Assembly (NCBI GenBank): GCA_021234535.1
Contig: CM037838.1
Coordinates: forward strand, 11,367,929 to 11,431,928
Length of the DNA stretch: 64,000 nucleotides
DNA from: Stichopus chloronotus
Lineage: Eukaryota; Echinodermata; Holothuroidea; Aspidochirotida; Stichopodidae
Direction: 5' to 3'
Shown here: piece by piece, positions 50,499 through 62,871 of the stretch
How the letters are laid out: every line of letters starts with the position of its first letter
Numbering within the stretch: position 1 is the first letter of the stretch
The notes under the pieces: generated by a model
Told to the model about the DNA's origin: nothing
What the model saw: only the letters and a program-made list of their open reading frames with translations
Database searches by the model: none
Program-made: the position numbers and the translations under genes

Positions 50499-51059
50499 AG
50501 GTCTGGTGACATGAAAATGACATTTTGAGGTATTGGGTGCATTAGGCATTCAAAATCTTGAAAATAGCCACAAATTGCGTCAAAATCCGTCAAAAAGTGA
50601 CAAATTTACAGGCAAATTAGAGTCTCACAGCTGTGTCATTAATAAACATTGGCTAAATATGCAAATTTGAGATGTCAGGAGAGGGACTCCCAGAATATGT
50701 CTTATGTTAATCCTTTGTTTATGTAACCTTTATTTCAAGGTCATTTGAGAACTTTATATGCCCAGAGGGTTTTATTTTGGAAGCATGTGTTTTCTCCTTC
50801 AAAAATATCGATATCACGCACCAGTGTGAAACTCAGTAATTAAGTAATTAAGAGGCAAAATATATAGGGTTAACAAAAGAAAAACTGACACTGTGCAACA
50901 CTCCACGTCATCTGTTTTGCATTTTCTTCAAACTTTGAAAAGTCATATCTCAAAAACGGTAATAGATATAAACAAAATTCCAACGGATTTTCACTGAGGG
51001 TTTTTCTTTGTAATGTTTGCATGAAGGAAGCTCTTTTTTGGAAGCATGTCACACGTCCT
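50499..51059. mobile_element. TTAA-flanked TIR element nested in the foldback element
   Basis: TTAA (50495-50498) precedes AGGTCTGGTGACATG, and CATGTCACACGTCCT precedes TTAA (51060-51063). The 15-bp TIRs agree at 12 positions. The 561-bp body has no significant ORF. Its left TTAA lies within a GATATCTTTAA unit of the host array, showing that it inserted into the array. Like 29946-30528 it has AGG...CCT ends, so the two may be relatives. Confidence 0.72.
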
Positions 51060-51324
51060 TTAAAAATGGCGTCCTGTCAGTTCGAAATCTGAATGGTGCG
51101 AAATGCAAGGCGAACCTCACCCTAAACGCTAAACCATAAAGGCTAATCCAAGACGTCACCCAACGTCCTGGATATACGATCAAGAACTCGTTGAACATTT
51201 TCACCTCTCACGGCCATAGCTACAGTACAGCATTATGTATAGTGCTAGTGTGTACTGCAGTGTAATGTAGGAAGTATGTAGGGCACACCGCACCTGAGCA
51301 GAGTGAGTTATCAGACAGGATCTG

Positions 51325-51785
51325 TATTTGTGGATATCTGACGTCATATTTAAAGATATCTGAAATTCTGTTACAGATATTTCTATTATATATATATATA
51401 TAGATATCCGAAAATGATTTACCGATATCTGACGTCATATTTAGAGATATCTGTAATTCATTTAGAGATATCTGAAATTCATCCACAGATATCTCTGTTA
51501 TATTTATAGATATCTGAAAATCATTTACAGATATCTATAATTCGTTTACAGATGTCTGTAATTTATTTGTAGATATCTCAATTTAATTTACAGATATCTG
51601 AAATTCATGTGATATTAAAGATATCTTTAATGGAATTAAAGATATCTTCAAAGCTTTTAAGATAACTATAAAGGAATTAAAGATATCTTGAATTATTTGA
51701 AGATATCTGCAATTGTTTAAAGGTGTCTGTAATCCTACTAAAGATATCTTTAATTATTTGAAGATATCTTTAATTCGTGAATAAA
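51325..51785. repeat. GATATCT minisatellite, right arm
   Basis: Units close to ACAGATATCTGAAATTCATTT repeat about every 22-24 bp, passing into AAAGATATCTTTAATT units near the inverted arm. A short TA run is at 51389-51400. Confidence 0.9.
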
Positions 51786-51908
51786 AAGTAAAACGGCTTG
51801 CTATACAGCCGGACATCGTCAAGACATCAACAGATTGATATGGGATAACTTTACGGTGCCCGAGGTGGGGACTGATTTTAACTACGAATTAAAATGAATC
51901 CGGTGTCC

Positions 51909-54900
51909 GCTCGACGAAAATTCTCTGATACAGGAGATCTATGTGCTCGTGGCCATTGTGCCTAAAATACGTCGAGAACTAATCGTAAACCCATCGGGAC
52001 TTAATTGTGACTGGACGATATAAACAAAGTACCGGTGCAGATTATCATCTCAATGAATTTGTCTTTTCTGTCATTGTCATTTATTTACTTATGGAGGTCA
52101 ATAGGCAACATGTAACGAAATAGTGCACATTTTTAGCCCTATTCTTAATTGTGTCAATTTTCCAGACATATATATTCCAGACAAATATATTCTATCATAC
52201 TGCATCTCAATCTTGTTTAATTTTAAACAATTTTCCTAAGAACCACTCCCCTTGCAACTACAACCCCAATGGATCAAAGAAAATGATGATTTGTATTAGA
52301 CACTCATGTGTCACAGACACTGGTTTTTTGTACATATATGCATTGGTATATATATTGGATATACAGTGAGATTTCATCGACAGGATTGATTTTTCTCCTG
52401 TACTACAAGACATACAAAAGAAGAAAGCAGCTTATAACAGAGCAAACTTAAACGTTCTTTGGCATCGAACTCATCGGAGAAGTTGCCCTTTTAACTACCA
52501 ATGACAACAACTTAACCCTTTATCTCATTAACAGTCGGGGCATATAAAATCTGAAAATAAAATCAATAATGCTACCGTGTCCGCATTGTTTCAATTTAAT
52601 TATGAGGGGACATAGTTCCTTTCCCCACATAAGTTTTGTCACTGCATTAAAAAACAAAACGCTTTTCTATCAAGAACTAGAACTAAGGGAAAGGTAAAGA
52701 TGTAAATATTTGTTGGTGGTCCGAGGAAATAACTCTAGAAAATATTTGATAGGAAGTTCACCCTTATAAACGTCCTAAGTTCACCCTTACCGTTAGGCTG
52801 TAGAAGTTACTTTCTTTTATTTGTATAATATGAATACAAATGACTTAGTTAATGGATTTATTGTTCTCTCGTCGGTTAAATGTTGTTGTACCTGTTAGAA
52901 ATGGACATTGAGCTCAATAGTAGCAACGTACTTGTAATTTATCAGGATTTTTTTTTTTTTTTTGCCAATTTACCTGTAGCCAGGTGCGGTATTGGTAATA
53001 GCACAATCTGTGCACCTTAACTATACAAACTCATGACACTATGTCCCCTTAGTTTAGCTTTCCGCTTAGTTCTAACATGCACAGTTGAGTAGTGAATTAT
53101 AAACAGATGAGGCGTTTGTAACTTTCGATCTTTGGCCATACATCATAAACTTCTTACTCTTATCATGTTCCCGGTTTCCTTGTAACAATAGGCTACTGCT
53201 AACCAGTAAAAAAAATACTGTCTTCACTCCTTACTCACAGTGAAAACTACCAAGCAGGATGTCAATGAAATTATTTATCTTCTAGAGGGGGTCATACCAA
53301 TCTCTAACCCCTGAGTAATTCCAAAAAGATTATAGGAAATCCTTGGAACCTGAATTTCCCTAGCAAAGTTCAGATAAACATTAATGTCACTTTGACCAAA
53401 CCTTGACCAAAAAAACTGTTCATGTTGAAAGCTATAGAGTTAAGGGACATACACACACGCACGCTTATAAATACGTCCCTATACGTCCATAAACTAAATG
53501 ACGTAGCGAAAGATCCCCCCTCCCGGAGTGCGTTAATTTCAACATGTACGGAAGACAACAGAAATCCGTGTAGCTTTTTTTAACCAACTACTTTCTACTT
53601 TCAATCTACGGCCTCCTTAGCAATATTTTTACACGTGAAATCACGCACGATGATTTCAAATCTCTCCTTAAAAATTGTGCAAACTATGAAGGTTCAACGA
53701 CATCAATGGCCCCTCAGATAATGAAACTTTAGACCGTTAATGACGTGATATTCAACACGATATCATTAAGTTTACATAGTTGGTACTTTGATTGTAAGAT
53801 GTTGCAACTGAACAGGAATACAAGTTGTAACAATTGCCTGTATTTGGACGTACGCCCTATGTATTAATCTTGCTCATCTAATGTGCATAATTTTTTGCAC
53901 AATTAACTTACGTTATGACTGCAAGGGATGAATAATGTGGCTTGCAACATATCTAGAAATTAACACTGCCATAGTAACGTCAGGAGGTTATAGCACTTTT
54001 TGTATCCATGGTAACATCAGTCAATGTGCGGCATTCAGGACGTAGTCGTGTAAGGGGCGTGGTCTTAGTTTGCTGAGTACGGTAACCTGGCTGGCTCACG
54101 CCGTGTTGATTGTTATGCTAATTGGTTCTCTGAATGTGGTCCAGGTGAATTATTTTCTATTCATCGCATGTTTCAGTGTGAGTTTAGTGAGTCTTTATGT
54201 AGTCGAACAATCTTTGTAACATAATAATAAAATAAGCAGATTTGGATTACTTTTTATTGCGTAAAATCGATGTCTTGTCTAGGGAGATAAAATCACATAC
54301 AAAGCGTATTGTAATTTTGGTTATACATATATGTGTAAAAATAACCACTAAATATAAAGTATGGCAGAAGAACACACAAAAAAAGGAAGTAAAGGAGATT
54401 CCTCTATGAAATTAAGTTTATTGTAATAGTTGTCCTAATAGATACCTGAAAAAGACGTTATGTTTGTTGCATGTAGACCAGAATTGATAAGACCCAACCA
54501 TGATACAATAAACATATAATATTTTAATATATCTTCATTTAATGATCCATTAATCATCATACAATTCTTACCAATTTGATGAATTGTTTTCGTTGTTAGT
54601 TTACAATAAATTCATTGGATTTTACATAATTTTGAATTAATTAACTACATCATAATTGTATATTATTTTTTTTTCGGATAAGCCAATGTAAATATTTTAC
54701 TTTCTTCCTTTTGTCTTTAGGCATTCCTCCTAAGGGTTGTCGTAGACTACAAAAATACTTATGACCCTTGATGACGGCCTTTCATTAAAAAAAAGAAGCT
54801 ACAAATAAGTTAAAAAAATAAAACTTATACAATTCCCAACTACAAGAACACAAATTTCAATAAAAAAAATTGGTTTACGTTAGCGATAGCCTAAACTTGT

Positions 54901-55045
54901 TAGTTAACAATGCAAAATAATCAACAAGATTCACCCGTTTACATTTAAAGTAATACCCTTAAATTTCTACATCCATATTTTAAAGTAACCAAATCAATTC
55001 CCTGAACTGTTATAATAATTCTAAAATATTCAGAGGAATACTAAC
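51909..55045. other. Spacer or intron left of the LRR exon; nothing identified
   Basis: If the LRR exon 55046-55252 belongs to a minus-strand gene, its next exon should lie here or further left. I did not find a convincing one. Confidence 0.35.
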
Positions 55046-55252
55046 CTTAGCTCCTTCAAGCTGGTACACTGTGAGCAGTAACCTAAGATGGCCACAAACT
55101 CTTCAGTAGTTAGTTTCATGTTGAGGTCACCGATCTCTAGCCGCTGGAGTGAACCCAGGATACAGACAGAGAGACCAGACTGAAGGATAAGACCAGACTG
55201 AGGGGTAAGACCAGACTCAGATACTCTAGGAGAACAGCCGTTCAGCCACACA
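55046..55252 (-). CDS. LRR-type exon of a second NLR-family gene
   Basis: The 207-nt exon has a clear acceptor (CCTATCTACAG, ending at 55253) and a donor AAG|GTTAGT (from 55045), with phase 2 at both ends. The 69-residue product contains three short SGL-type repeats (SESGLTPQSGLILQSGL), then LQRLEIGDLNMKLTTEEF and a C-rich CSQCTSLKELR end. The spacing of leucines and the TTEEF/LSEDE segment recall exon 1-162 of the NLR gene, so I assign it to the same family, probably in the ligand-sensing LRR part. Stop codons surround it on both sides, which supports a true exon. No NACHT exon is visible to its right within 9 kb. Confidence 0.6.
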
Positions 55253-55322
55253 CTGTAGATAGGAATCTAGAATAAAAAAATAGAGTTAAGGATAATATTA
55301 TAGATAAATAGATTGGGGTTAG

Positions 55323-56279
55323 CAGGGGCGTAGATTTCTTTTCAACACTGGTGGGCATGATGTGTGCACGCGAAGCGTGCACGGCAAGCGCGAAGTCCCT
55401 AAAGGGTGGGGTCCAGGGGACCGCCTTAGGGCCCGTGGTGGGATACAGGGACGAAGCCCCGGTGGGGGTCCAGGGGGCGAAGCCCCCTGAAGCTGCTGGG
55501 TTTTAACGCCTCAGAGCCCCCAGGAAGACTGCTTTAAGGGGTAAAATACAGAGGTAATGTTGTAGGGTATTGACATGATTATAGGCTTAGGAAAGGCTCT
55601 TTTGAACACAAAACTCTTTATCAAGTTGCACTGGAGGACTGAAATTGAACAATTCTAGAGCAACGATGTACCGTTAAGTTTTAAAAGGCAGGTATCAACT
55701 CAAGGTTATCCCCGGTAACAAAAATTTGAGTTCGAAGACCATCACATGACTTGCAAGTTGGCTGGAGATAACCAGAAAATTTTCAACTTTATTCATGAAA
55801 GTAATGCAAAGGACATACATATGAATACATAAAACTTAAGCTGGAATTTTTGTGCAACCTAACAGAATGAGATGATATAGTTCCCAAATTATCAACCATT
55901 CCCATTCCATTCAAGGTAAAACGAATAATATGGGACCAGTCTGGAGTATTTCAGCGAAGATGGGAGACAAGTGACTACCCAGCCTAAATGACAGAAACTT
56001 AAAGTATGTGACTTTCATGGCTCGAAACGTTTTGAAAATGATGTAAAAAGTTTGGAAACCTTCTGATGTAACGTAGCCTACATAGACAGTATTATATTAC
56101 ACACGTAGGTGAACAACGTGAGTCATGTTAATCATGAGGGGAGAATAAATGTAGCTTACTTGTCAGTAAAAAACACGTATCTGTAGACTGAACATTGGCG
56201 GGATGATTACATTGACCATCCCCCCTAGTCAAATATTGCGGGATATATCCCCCCATCCCCTCCGGGATCTACGCCTATG
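55323..56279. mobile_element. TIR element with GGCGTAGAT ends
   Basis: The left end CAGGGGCGTAGAT and the right end ATCTACGCCTATG are inverted, with 11 of 13 positions matching. The left part is GC-rich with GGGGTCCAGGGG and CGAAGCCCC motifs, a style seen at 61900-62030 too. About 957 bp; no transposase ORF. No convincing target duplication was found. It lies in the presumed intron just upstream of the LRR exon. Confidence 0.6.
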
Positions 56280-56329
56280 TCAGGTAGGACTGAAATAAGT
56301 ATTGTAATCATGTTACTCATATAAAGAAA

Positions 56330-57060
56330 TTCACATCTCTCCAATTGAAACTTTTGTCAAAAAAGGTTTCGCCAGTTACTCATTGTTTGGAGTACCACGG
56401 TGCAATAAATGCGCTCAAAGCTAGTTGGAATGAGATCATTTCAAATATTGATTAGTGCATGTGTAATGTAACTGATAGTTGGTATAATACTTTATTGGAT
56501 GATGATTATTTTACATGCAAATTACTTTCTATCAACATGGCAAAAAATTCTCTTTAACTGAGTAACTCTTCGCAGAATGGGAAGAGCCTTTACACTTCAT
56601 TCTGTTCCACTCCATTTCTTTGTTCTAGTGATGTGTCTTTTCGATAGTTAAGTGTCAAGTGTTGCACAGAATTATTCCGACAAATAATTATCTATATGCT
56701 ATTAAAATAGACTCCTCTAACTTGTGCACTTTTTGCTTCTTTTTTACTGCATCAATTCAGCATTTGTTCTTTCATTGTACTTTCTCACAAAGAAGTTGCA
56801 AGTTTTTTTTTTCAGATTATTTTCAAAAGAGCAGATTTAAAAGACATTTACGTTGTTTTGTTTGGGAATCATTATGTTTAAGAATTATATTTTTAATTCT
56901 AAGAAAAGCCTTTTCACACGGTTGATGATTCCTTAATATTTCTTAAAGAGTTCATAATTTCGAAAAATATTCTGCTCAAAAATTTAAAAGAAGGTATTTG
57001 GGAAATGTATTGGCTTCTTTGGTTTAATTTATTTGATTTATTCCCCAAATCTCCTTAAGG
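56330..57060 (+). pseudogene. Decayed LINE 3' end (zinc-knuckle-like RT tail)
   Basis: The frame from 56659 has LHRIIPTNNYLYAIKI, then CTFCFFFTASIQHLFFHC. That is the C-x2-C...H-x4-C pattern typical at the end of L1-like reverse-transcriptase ORFs. Upstream matching sequence is in other frames and interrupted by stops, and a later piece (GIWEMYWLLWFNLF) follows a stop, so the copy is dead. Confidence 0.6.
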
Positions 57061-59600
57061 AAACAACAGAAGTCAGCCCTTAAATAAATATAAAGGCCAT
57101 CAATCTAAAATTATTATTCCACTAGTGATTTTCATGTTTTTTTTCTTTTTTTTACTGCTGCTGCTACCGACTATCAAAACCGTTGTTTTTATTTACTTAT
57201 TGTTTTGACGTGTTCATCACAGTGAGGAAAGTACATGTAAACTACCACAAGAAGCAACTGCAGTATTTCCCAGACATGTTCATTCTATTTGCGTGGTTTA
57301 ATTTTACGTCGACTTAAGAGATGAATCTGCCGATAGCGAAGATTCTGTAAAACTAAAAGGGGCAGTATGTAATAATTAGAACAAGGGAACCAGAAATCGA
57401 GGGCAGTATGATGCAATGAAAAGATGGAATAACAACTTTAGAGCTTCGCACATAATCATTTTGTTAAACGCAGTATTACAATTAGAAGATGGACGCAAAT
57501 ATTGTAACAATTCAAATATGAAGGAAAAATGTTACAACTCTTTCAAACTTATCGTGCATAAATAAAATAACTAAAATTATCAGCAGTTTCGCGATAACAT
57601 TTTCCTCATTGTAATGTAATATTTGCTGTGATTGAATTTGCATAGGCTAGGATGCTGTTGTTGGAATTCCGCATACAGCATGACTTAATGTAGATAATCA
57701 GTTGACCGTAGGCCTCCTGAAAAAGGGGTCAAAGTCTTAAACCCCTGAGATCTTTAATGCAATAAAGTAAACGGCGGTCGCCATACTTGCGGAGCGGGTG
57801 GAAGGGGCGAGGGGTTTAAGTTGTAAATAATCAGTAATAACACTATCTAAAACAAGCTACAAAACTGTTGTTGGCGTGTTGACGTACTGAGAAAATGCTT
57901 TAATCAAAATGTCTCCTATAGACCAGGACCTGCGACATATTGGCTTTCCCAGTTTAGCCCAGATATATTGACCCTTGAAATAAGCTAAGACCGCGAGTTT
58001 GACGGGGTCAGGAAATAGGTGTCACCTGGTACAAATAAGGAGGGGGGTTCTGCCAAATTAAATATGCTGACGTAGAAGGAAAGACCCAAAACAAAACAGC
58101 AGCCATTCCTCTATATTGCATGAGAATGACCGTGCATTGCACCAATGTACAGTCAGGGAAAGTGTTGAATGCATAATCTAATGTATGGAGCATAGCTTAT
58201 GCACGTGGTATTGTAAGTCATGTCCTAAAATTGATGGAATGGATGGAGGATGAGGTCTACTAAGGGGCAGATTATTAATTTTGTGTAGTAACATTCAATA
58301 ATTATTAGATGTTGCAGGAATGTGATGTGAATTTATGCTAGAATGAGACATGAAAAGACAAAACGAAAAACAAATATGGAGTATCTGGTGAAGTTGGCCT
58401 GTGGAGGGATGTAAGTGTAGCATATCAGCCTGTATTTGCAAAAGTTATGATGTCAACATTTGTCTGCTTGAAGCGTACAGCCATACTGCTATCTTGTGGC
58501 AAATTTCGGCCCATTGGATCAGTAGAGTAACTTGTAGAAGTTGACGGTGGATGTAGAAATTCAGTTGAAGGTGGGGGTGGGCGCTGGTTCACTATCTAAC
58601 GCAACGATGAACGAAGAACCTGATGAGATTTTTAAGGGAATGCCCTGAGGTATACATGTCTTATTGCATGTTCCCCTGAGAAGCATTTCACCAATCAGGT
58701 GAAATAAACTTTTACTTTTTATGTAGTAAAGCGACAAGAATGTTCTTATGACCAAACTTAGAATGGCTCTTATGACCAAACTAGACCGGTTTCTGCTCTC
58801 AAATTTTAGATTAGGAGCGTCATCAGTAGTATTCCTTTAAATATTTTGTATTTGTGGCGTGGGTGTTTTAGGCTTTAATGACAATCTTAATAGCGCACCA
58901 GTGACGAATGCGACTATTAGCGCATTAAACGACTTCGTGTGAATCTTCGTTCTCGAATGATTATCCTTTTAAGAAACCTTATTTCATAAGTAAAGCCTTT
59001 TATAGACTTTGGGCCTGTTCAGGCGAGGATCATTATGAGAAAATGGAGTTTATGGAAATAGAGTCAATTCTAAACTAGTGGGCCTTTTCTTTGCTTTCAA
59101 TCTTGCATTTGTGAAACGAAATTTCATCTCTTTAGGTCTTTAATTGACTTCAGGAGATCGTTTCTAACAGGTAATTCTAGTATTGGAATGACACATCCTT
59201 TTAAAACCCAGTGCAATGTTCTCTTTAGACATTTTTTTGTCAGAGATTTTCAGCACGAAGTTCTTGGGAAGTTCCAGAGCTTCTCTATGAAGTATAAGGG
59301 CTATTTTGTGACCGTATGTTTGGTCAAATATTCCCTGTCTGGTTTGATGTCTCTTTTTGCTATTGTGAGCTTAGAGGTACGGACAAAGTTTTGCTTCTTT
59401 GTGAGCGAAGTAGAATGGCTCTTATGAATTCAGTTGTGCTCCCACGTCAAAACTGCGTAATTTTTTTTCACAATTGTTATAACAAGCTAGGGCAATGTAA
59501 GTAGATTAATCACGTCTACCAATTTGATATGAATGGCACAGATTTAGTATTTATTTTTGTTATCTATATCCAACCAAATGGTTTTCTTTGAAATATCTTG
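57061..59600. other. Spacer or intron; unassigned ORFs only
   Basis: Minus 58561-58779 and plus 59188-59427 and 59316-59504 are open but not recognisable. A short direct repeat, CTTATGACCAAACT, occurs twice at 58746-58781. Confidence 0.35.
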
Positions 59601-59666
59601 ACATTGACATTGCATATTGTACATTGTATATTGACATTACAATAATATGACATGATCTTCACTTAC

Positions 59667-59786
59667 GCCATTGTCAGATGCATTTTTCAGAAGCAGAATT
59701 GTACGTCTCTGTTGTAGCTCACTGTGGATGTTCGTCATATCTATCTGACTTGAACACAGTCTCCTGACAGTATTGACGTCATCGAC
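59667..59786 (-). CDS. Candidate internal exon, unknown protein
   Basis: A 120-nt open stretch lies between an acceptor-like ATCTGCAAAG (59787-59790) and an excellent donor GGC|GTAAGT (from 59666). Only one frame is open: VDDVNTVRRLCSSQ to LLLKNASDNG. It is phase 0 at both ends and joins in frame to the candidate exon at 60753-60805. The sequence is helical in character (QQRRTILLLK) but I recognise no domain. The acceptor AAG is weak, which lowers confidence. Confidence 0.4.
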
Positions 59787-60752
59787 CTTTGCAGATAATC
59801 AAAAGTGAACATATCATTGCCAACCTTAAATCCAAGTCACATAAGTGGCACTCAACAAATAATATTAAACTTCCAACTAAATAAGTGACAAATAAATTGA
59901 TCATAAATTCTGTTTGAAACAGAATAACTTCACGATTTCCTTCAATTTTGGTTCTCCGGAATTTGTAACTCGATTTTATGGTTAACTTTTTTGTACTCAT
60001 TCATGTGAACGGATGTTCAAGTTGTCCAATGTTAATTGAAAGTTGAATCGCTATACTGTGAACCGGACTTTACAATCAGCATATTGCGCATATTCTCTCT
60101 GTTCTCACTCTGTTCAAAGTTGTGATTTGATAATACCAACACGTTACCAATTATCACAAAAGATAAATTATTTGAGGAAAACTGTTTTTAAATAGCAATA
60201 GCTTGTCACTTTGTAGGAATCGGATCATCTTGTTGTGTTCCAAAGTTAAGGGCATACTTGTAGCTTACATTCAGTCCTGTTTCAAATCAGAACGCAGAAC
60301 ATCACATAACTTTCCATATTCAAATCTAATAACTTGAAGATTTAAACAGCTGCATGGATAGCTGAGTGATGTATCCTGTACATAGCTATATGTCACGTGC
60401 CAGAGGAAAAGTATTGGCTTGTCATGACCTTTCATGCGTACTGCCAAAGAACAACTCATGTAATATTTTCATCTGGAAATCTCATTCCAGAACAATACGC
60501 AACCAAGCAAAATTTACAATGTCTTATACGACAGCTGAAACTCATTTCGTATGGTAAGGTTAAATTCTCAAGGAATATTATTTGTACACTTTCATATGTT
60601 TATTATTAGGTAGATGGCTCAAAATCACATGAAAAACTGTACTAAGTTATTATGCAGTGAAGCATGGGTATAACAGAAGGAATATTCAGTGTGTTAACTC
60701 GAAAAAATGTGCCTAGGACGGAACATATAGTAAACAAATACATCTGACTTAC

Positions 60753-60805
60753 CTCCCAAAGTCCAGATTGAAAATTAAAACAGAAACCATAGCGACACCA
60801 GGTAA
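60753..60805 (-). CDS. Candidate small internal exon, unknown protein
   Basis: The 53-nt stretch has a strong acceptor (TGCTTCTTTGCAG, ending at 60806) and a strong donor (GAG|GTAAGT, from 60752). In the frame that joins phase 0 to the next exon it reads TWCRYGFCFNFQSGLWE. It needs one base from the exon before. Function unknown. Confidence 0.42.
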
Positions 60806-62871
60806 CTGCAAAGAAGCAATCATTTATATATGGGATGGATATGGTTAGTACAGTAGTGTATCAAAAGTAGTTTAGTTGAAACATACACGCCTAAAAACGT
60901 GTGTAATCTGTGCTGTTGATCTCAAACAGTGCCAAGTCAAAGCAATAGCGTGTTTAAAGGAGCGCGGGGGGGGGGGGGGGGGGGGGGGAATCGGTCTCAC
61001 AGTCCTCCAACTCCGAAGGGGGAAAACCCCAACTTGGGAGATTTTGGGGTAAGGGGAAAAGAAAAAGTTTGAAAGATCAACAGGGGCTGGGTCAGGTGTG
61101 GGTAGGTAATCCCCAGTCTCGGAGGATGTTCCAGTCTTGGTAGATACTAGACGATGCAGTCCACCGCAAATGCCTGTTTTCGTTCTCCAGAGGATTTTTT
61201 TTTTTCTGATGATAACCAGCAATGTTCGACACGCTACGTGAATTGTAACTTCTAAACTAGTTCCATCCCACATTACGACACAGTAGGGGTCCTGCCCAAA
61301 TAATTAGTAAGATGGAGGCAGAGTACAAATTTATGTAGGTCTTTAGGTAATTTCATCCCATGTTGCAACGACTCGTTGTTGCTGTTCTATCATGTGTTGG
61401 CCATGCGGTATTTCTATAGTAGCTGGAGGAGAGATATAGAGCGTAGATAGTATTTCCAATACACCCCTACTGCCAGGACCATTATTGACCTGTATAAGCT
61501 TTTAATTGGTACCTATACTTTAACATTTTACTGTGGGATAACTAAAAAAAATCGGGCACTTTTCTCGCACACTTCAGATTCCAGGGAACAAATAAATCAG
61601 CCCAAAAACTATGTTCTTCTAGTATATAAACATTTTATTAAAATGGCATGAAACAAGTTCTGTATACTTGTACTGCATCATCTCAAACAGCTTTCCTTGA
61701 CCAAATGACCGGCCTCATGATCGTAAACTTAGAGTCCTATCAATGTACTGTCTGTGACACACTGCGGGCTACCACACATAGAATGAACTCTTTGTCACTG
61801 ACATCGAATTTTGCAAAATCTGAAACGAAAGAAACCTGATCAATAGAGCCTTTAAAACAATTTAAGGCATTCTTTTTTTACCTTACATTGGACTTTGCTG
61901 GGGCTTTCACCCTGTACTGCCATCGGGACTCTGCCCTTGGACTCCAACGAGAGCCCCTGGACCCCACGCCTGCGAATTCGCTCTTCGAGGTCGTTGTGCA
62001 CCGAGGGTGTACTAATGACACTCCTACCTATGTCAATCGAGGGAATGACAGGTTTTACTCCCCACCTCTGAAATCCTGTGCAAGTCACTGAGACAAACGC
62101 CTTAAGTACGTCCTCATGTAAGGTAATGGCATCTCTAACATATACAAAGGCATAACTTCTGATGGCCCCCAATTGACCTAATACAATACAGGAGTATCTC
62201 GACATGTTCAATAGGAAGACGTTGTGAAAGCCAATAAAGTCAAGGCCTTTCGATTACAACGTCCTTTTTTAAATGTAAAATTAACGCAGTGTCACTAATT
62301 ACGAACGAAAACAAGATTTGATGCGAACCTATCATCAACTTCTCAAGATTTTACAACATAATGATGTCAGTATTGCAGCTGCAGCGATTTGAGAAATCGG
62401 AATGATAACAACAGTTGCATGACTTTCAATTGGATTCAATTATCCCAGCAAGGAACATTACAAGGTGTACAACTAAATACACAACAGAAGAGTAAGAAAA
62501 CGTCAATTCATACATACTTGGAGAGAATCCTCAAGTCATATTGGCCTATTTCAGTTAGGTGACCGTGGGTTAACCGCTGATACCCCAACTCTGTTAAACC
62601 ACGGTCAATCACCGGCGGATGAATACAATAAAACTGTAGATCGACAATGTGTTTTCATTCTGCTCTATCTTACACAAAACAATGGCTAGTATAGTATTAC
62701 TAGTAATAGGCCCACTAGAACTAGTGACATAACTTTCGATCTGAAGTTCGTAGATCTAACATTACCTAGGCCGCGCCTAGGGCCTAAACCTGCTCAGAAG
62801 TAAATGAAAATGGGCGTAAATCTACCTAACTGCAGCACAGTGTAATGTCAGTGGTAATTCTTCTGACGCAC
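60806..62871. other. Presumed intron with repeats
   Basis: It carries a 23-base G run (60966-60988) and a GC-rich stretch at about 61900-62050. On the minus strand that stretch has the same GGGGTCCAGGGG style as the 55323 element. The open frame there (minus 61852-62211) is therefore probably repeat-derived. Confidence 0.4.
60966..60988. repeat. Poly-G run (23 G)
   Basis: Uninterrupted G homopolymer. It may form a quadruplex and is a likely place for assembly length error. Confidence 0.95.

Larger units (their letters stand above)
49977..51908. mobile_element. Foldback-like element with GATATC-rich arms
   Basis: Outer ends GGACACCGGATT (from 49977) and AATCCGGTGTCC (to 51908) are inverted. 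A second, longer inverted pair lies inside: 50203-50260 and 51760-51817, sharing GATGTCCGGC, a TATGGCAGGCCGTTT-like block and ATTAAAGATATCTTC. Just inside each arm is a tandem array of roughly 20-24-bp units containing GATATCT. Inverted arms built of subrepeats are the hallmark of foldback elements. There is no transposase ORF. The target duplication is not resolved (CTCAAGAG against CTCGACGA-type flanks). Confidence 0.72.

Noticed and set aside
58561..59504. ORFs on both strands as a possible gene
   Set aside because: I recognise no domain; short local duplications suggest noncoding repeat debris.
60872..61273. 133-codon minus-strand ORF with a proline run
   Set aside because: The run is the 23-base G homopolymer read on the other strand, and no domain is visible.
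61852..62211. 119-codon minus-strand ORF
   Set aside because: Its second half comes from GGGGTCCAGGGG-type repeat sequence resembling the 55.3-kb element.
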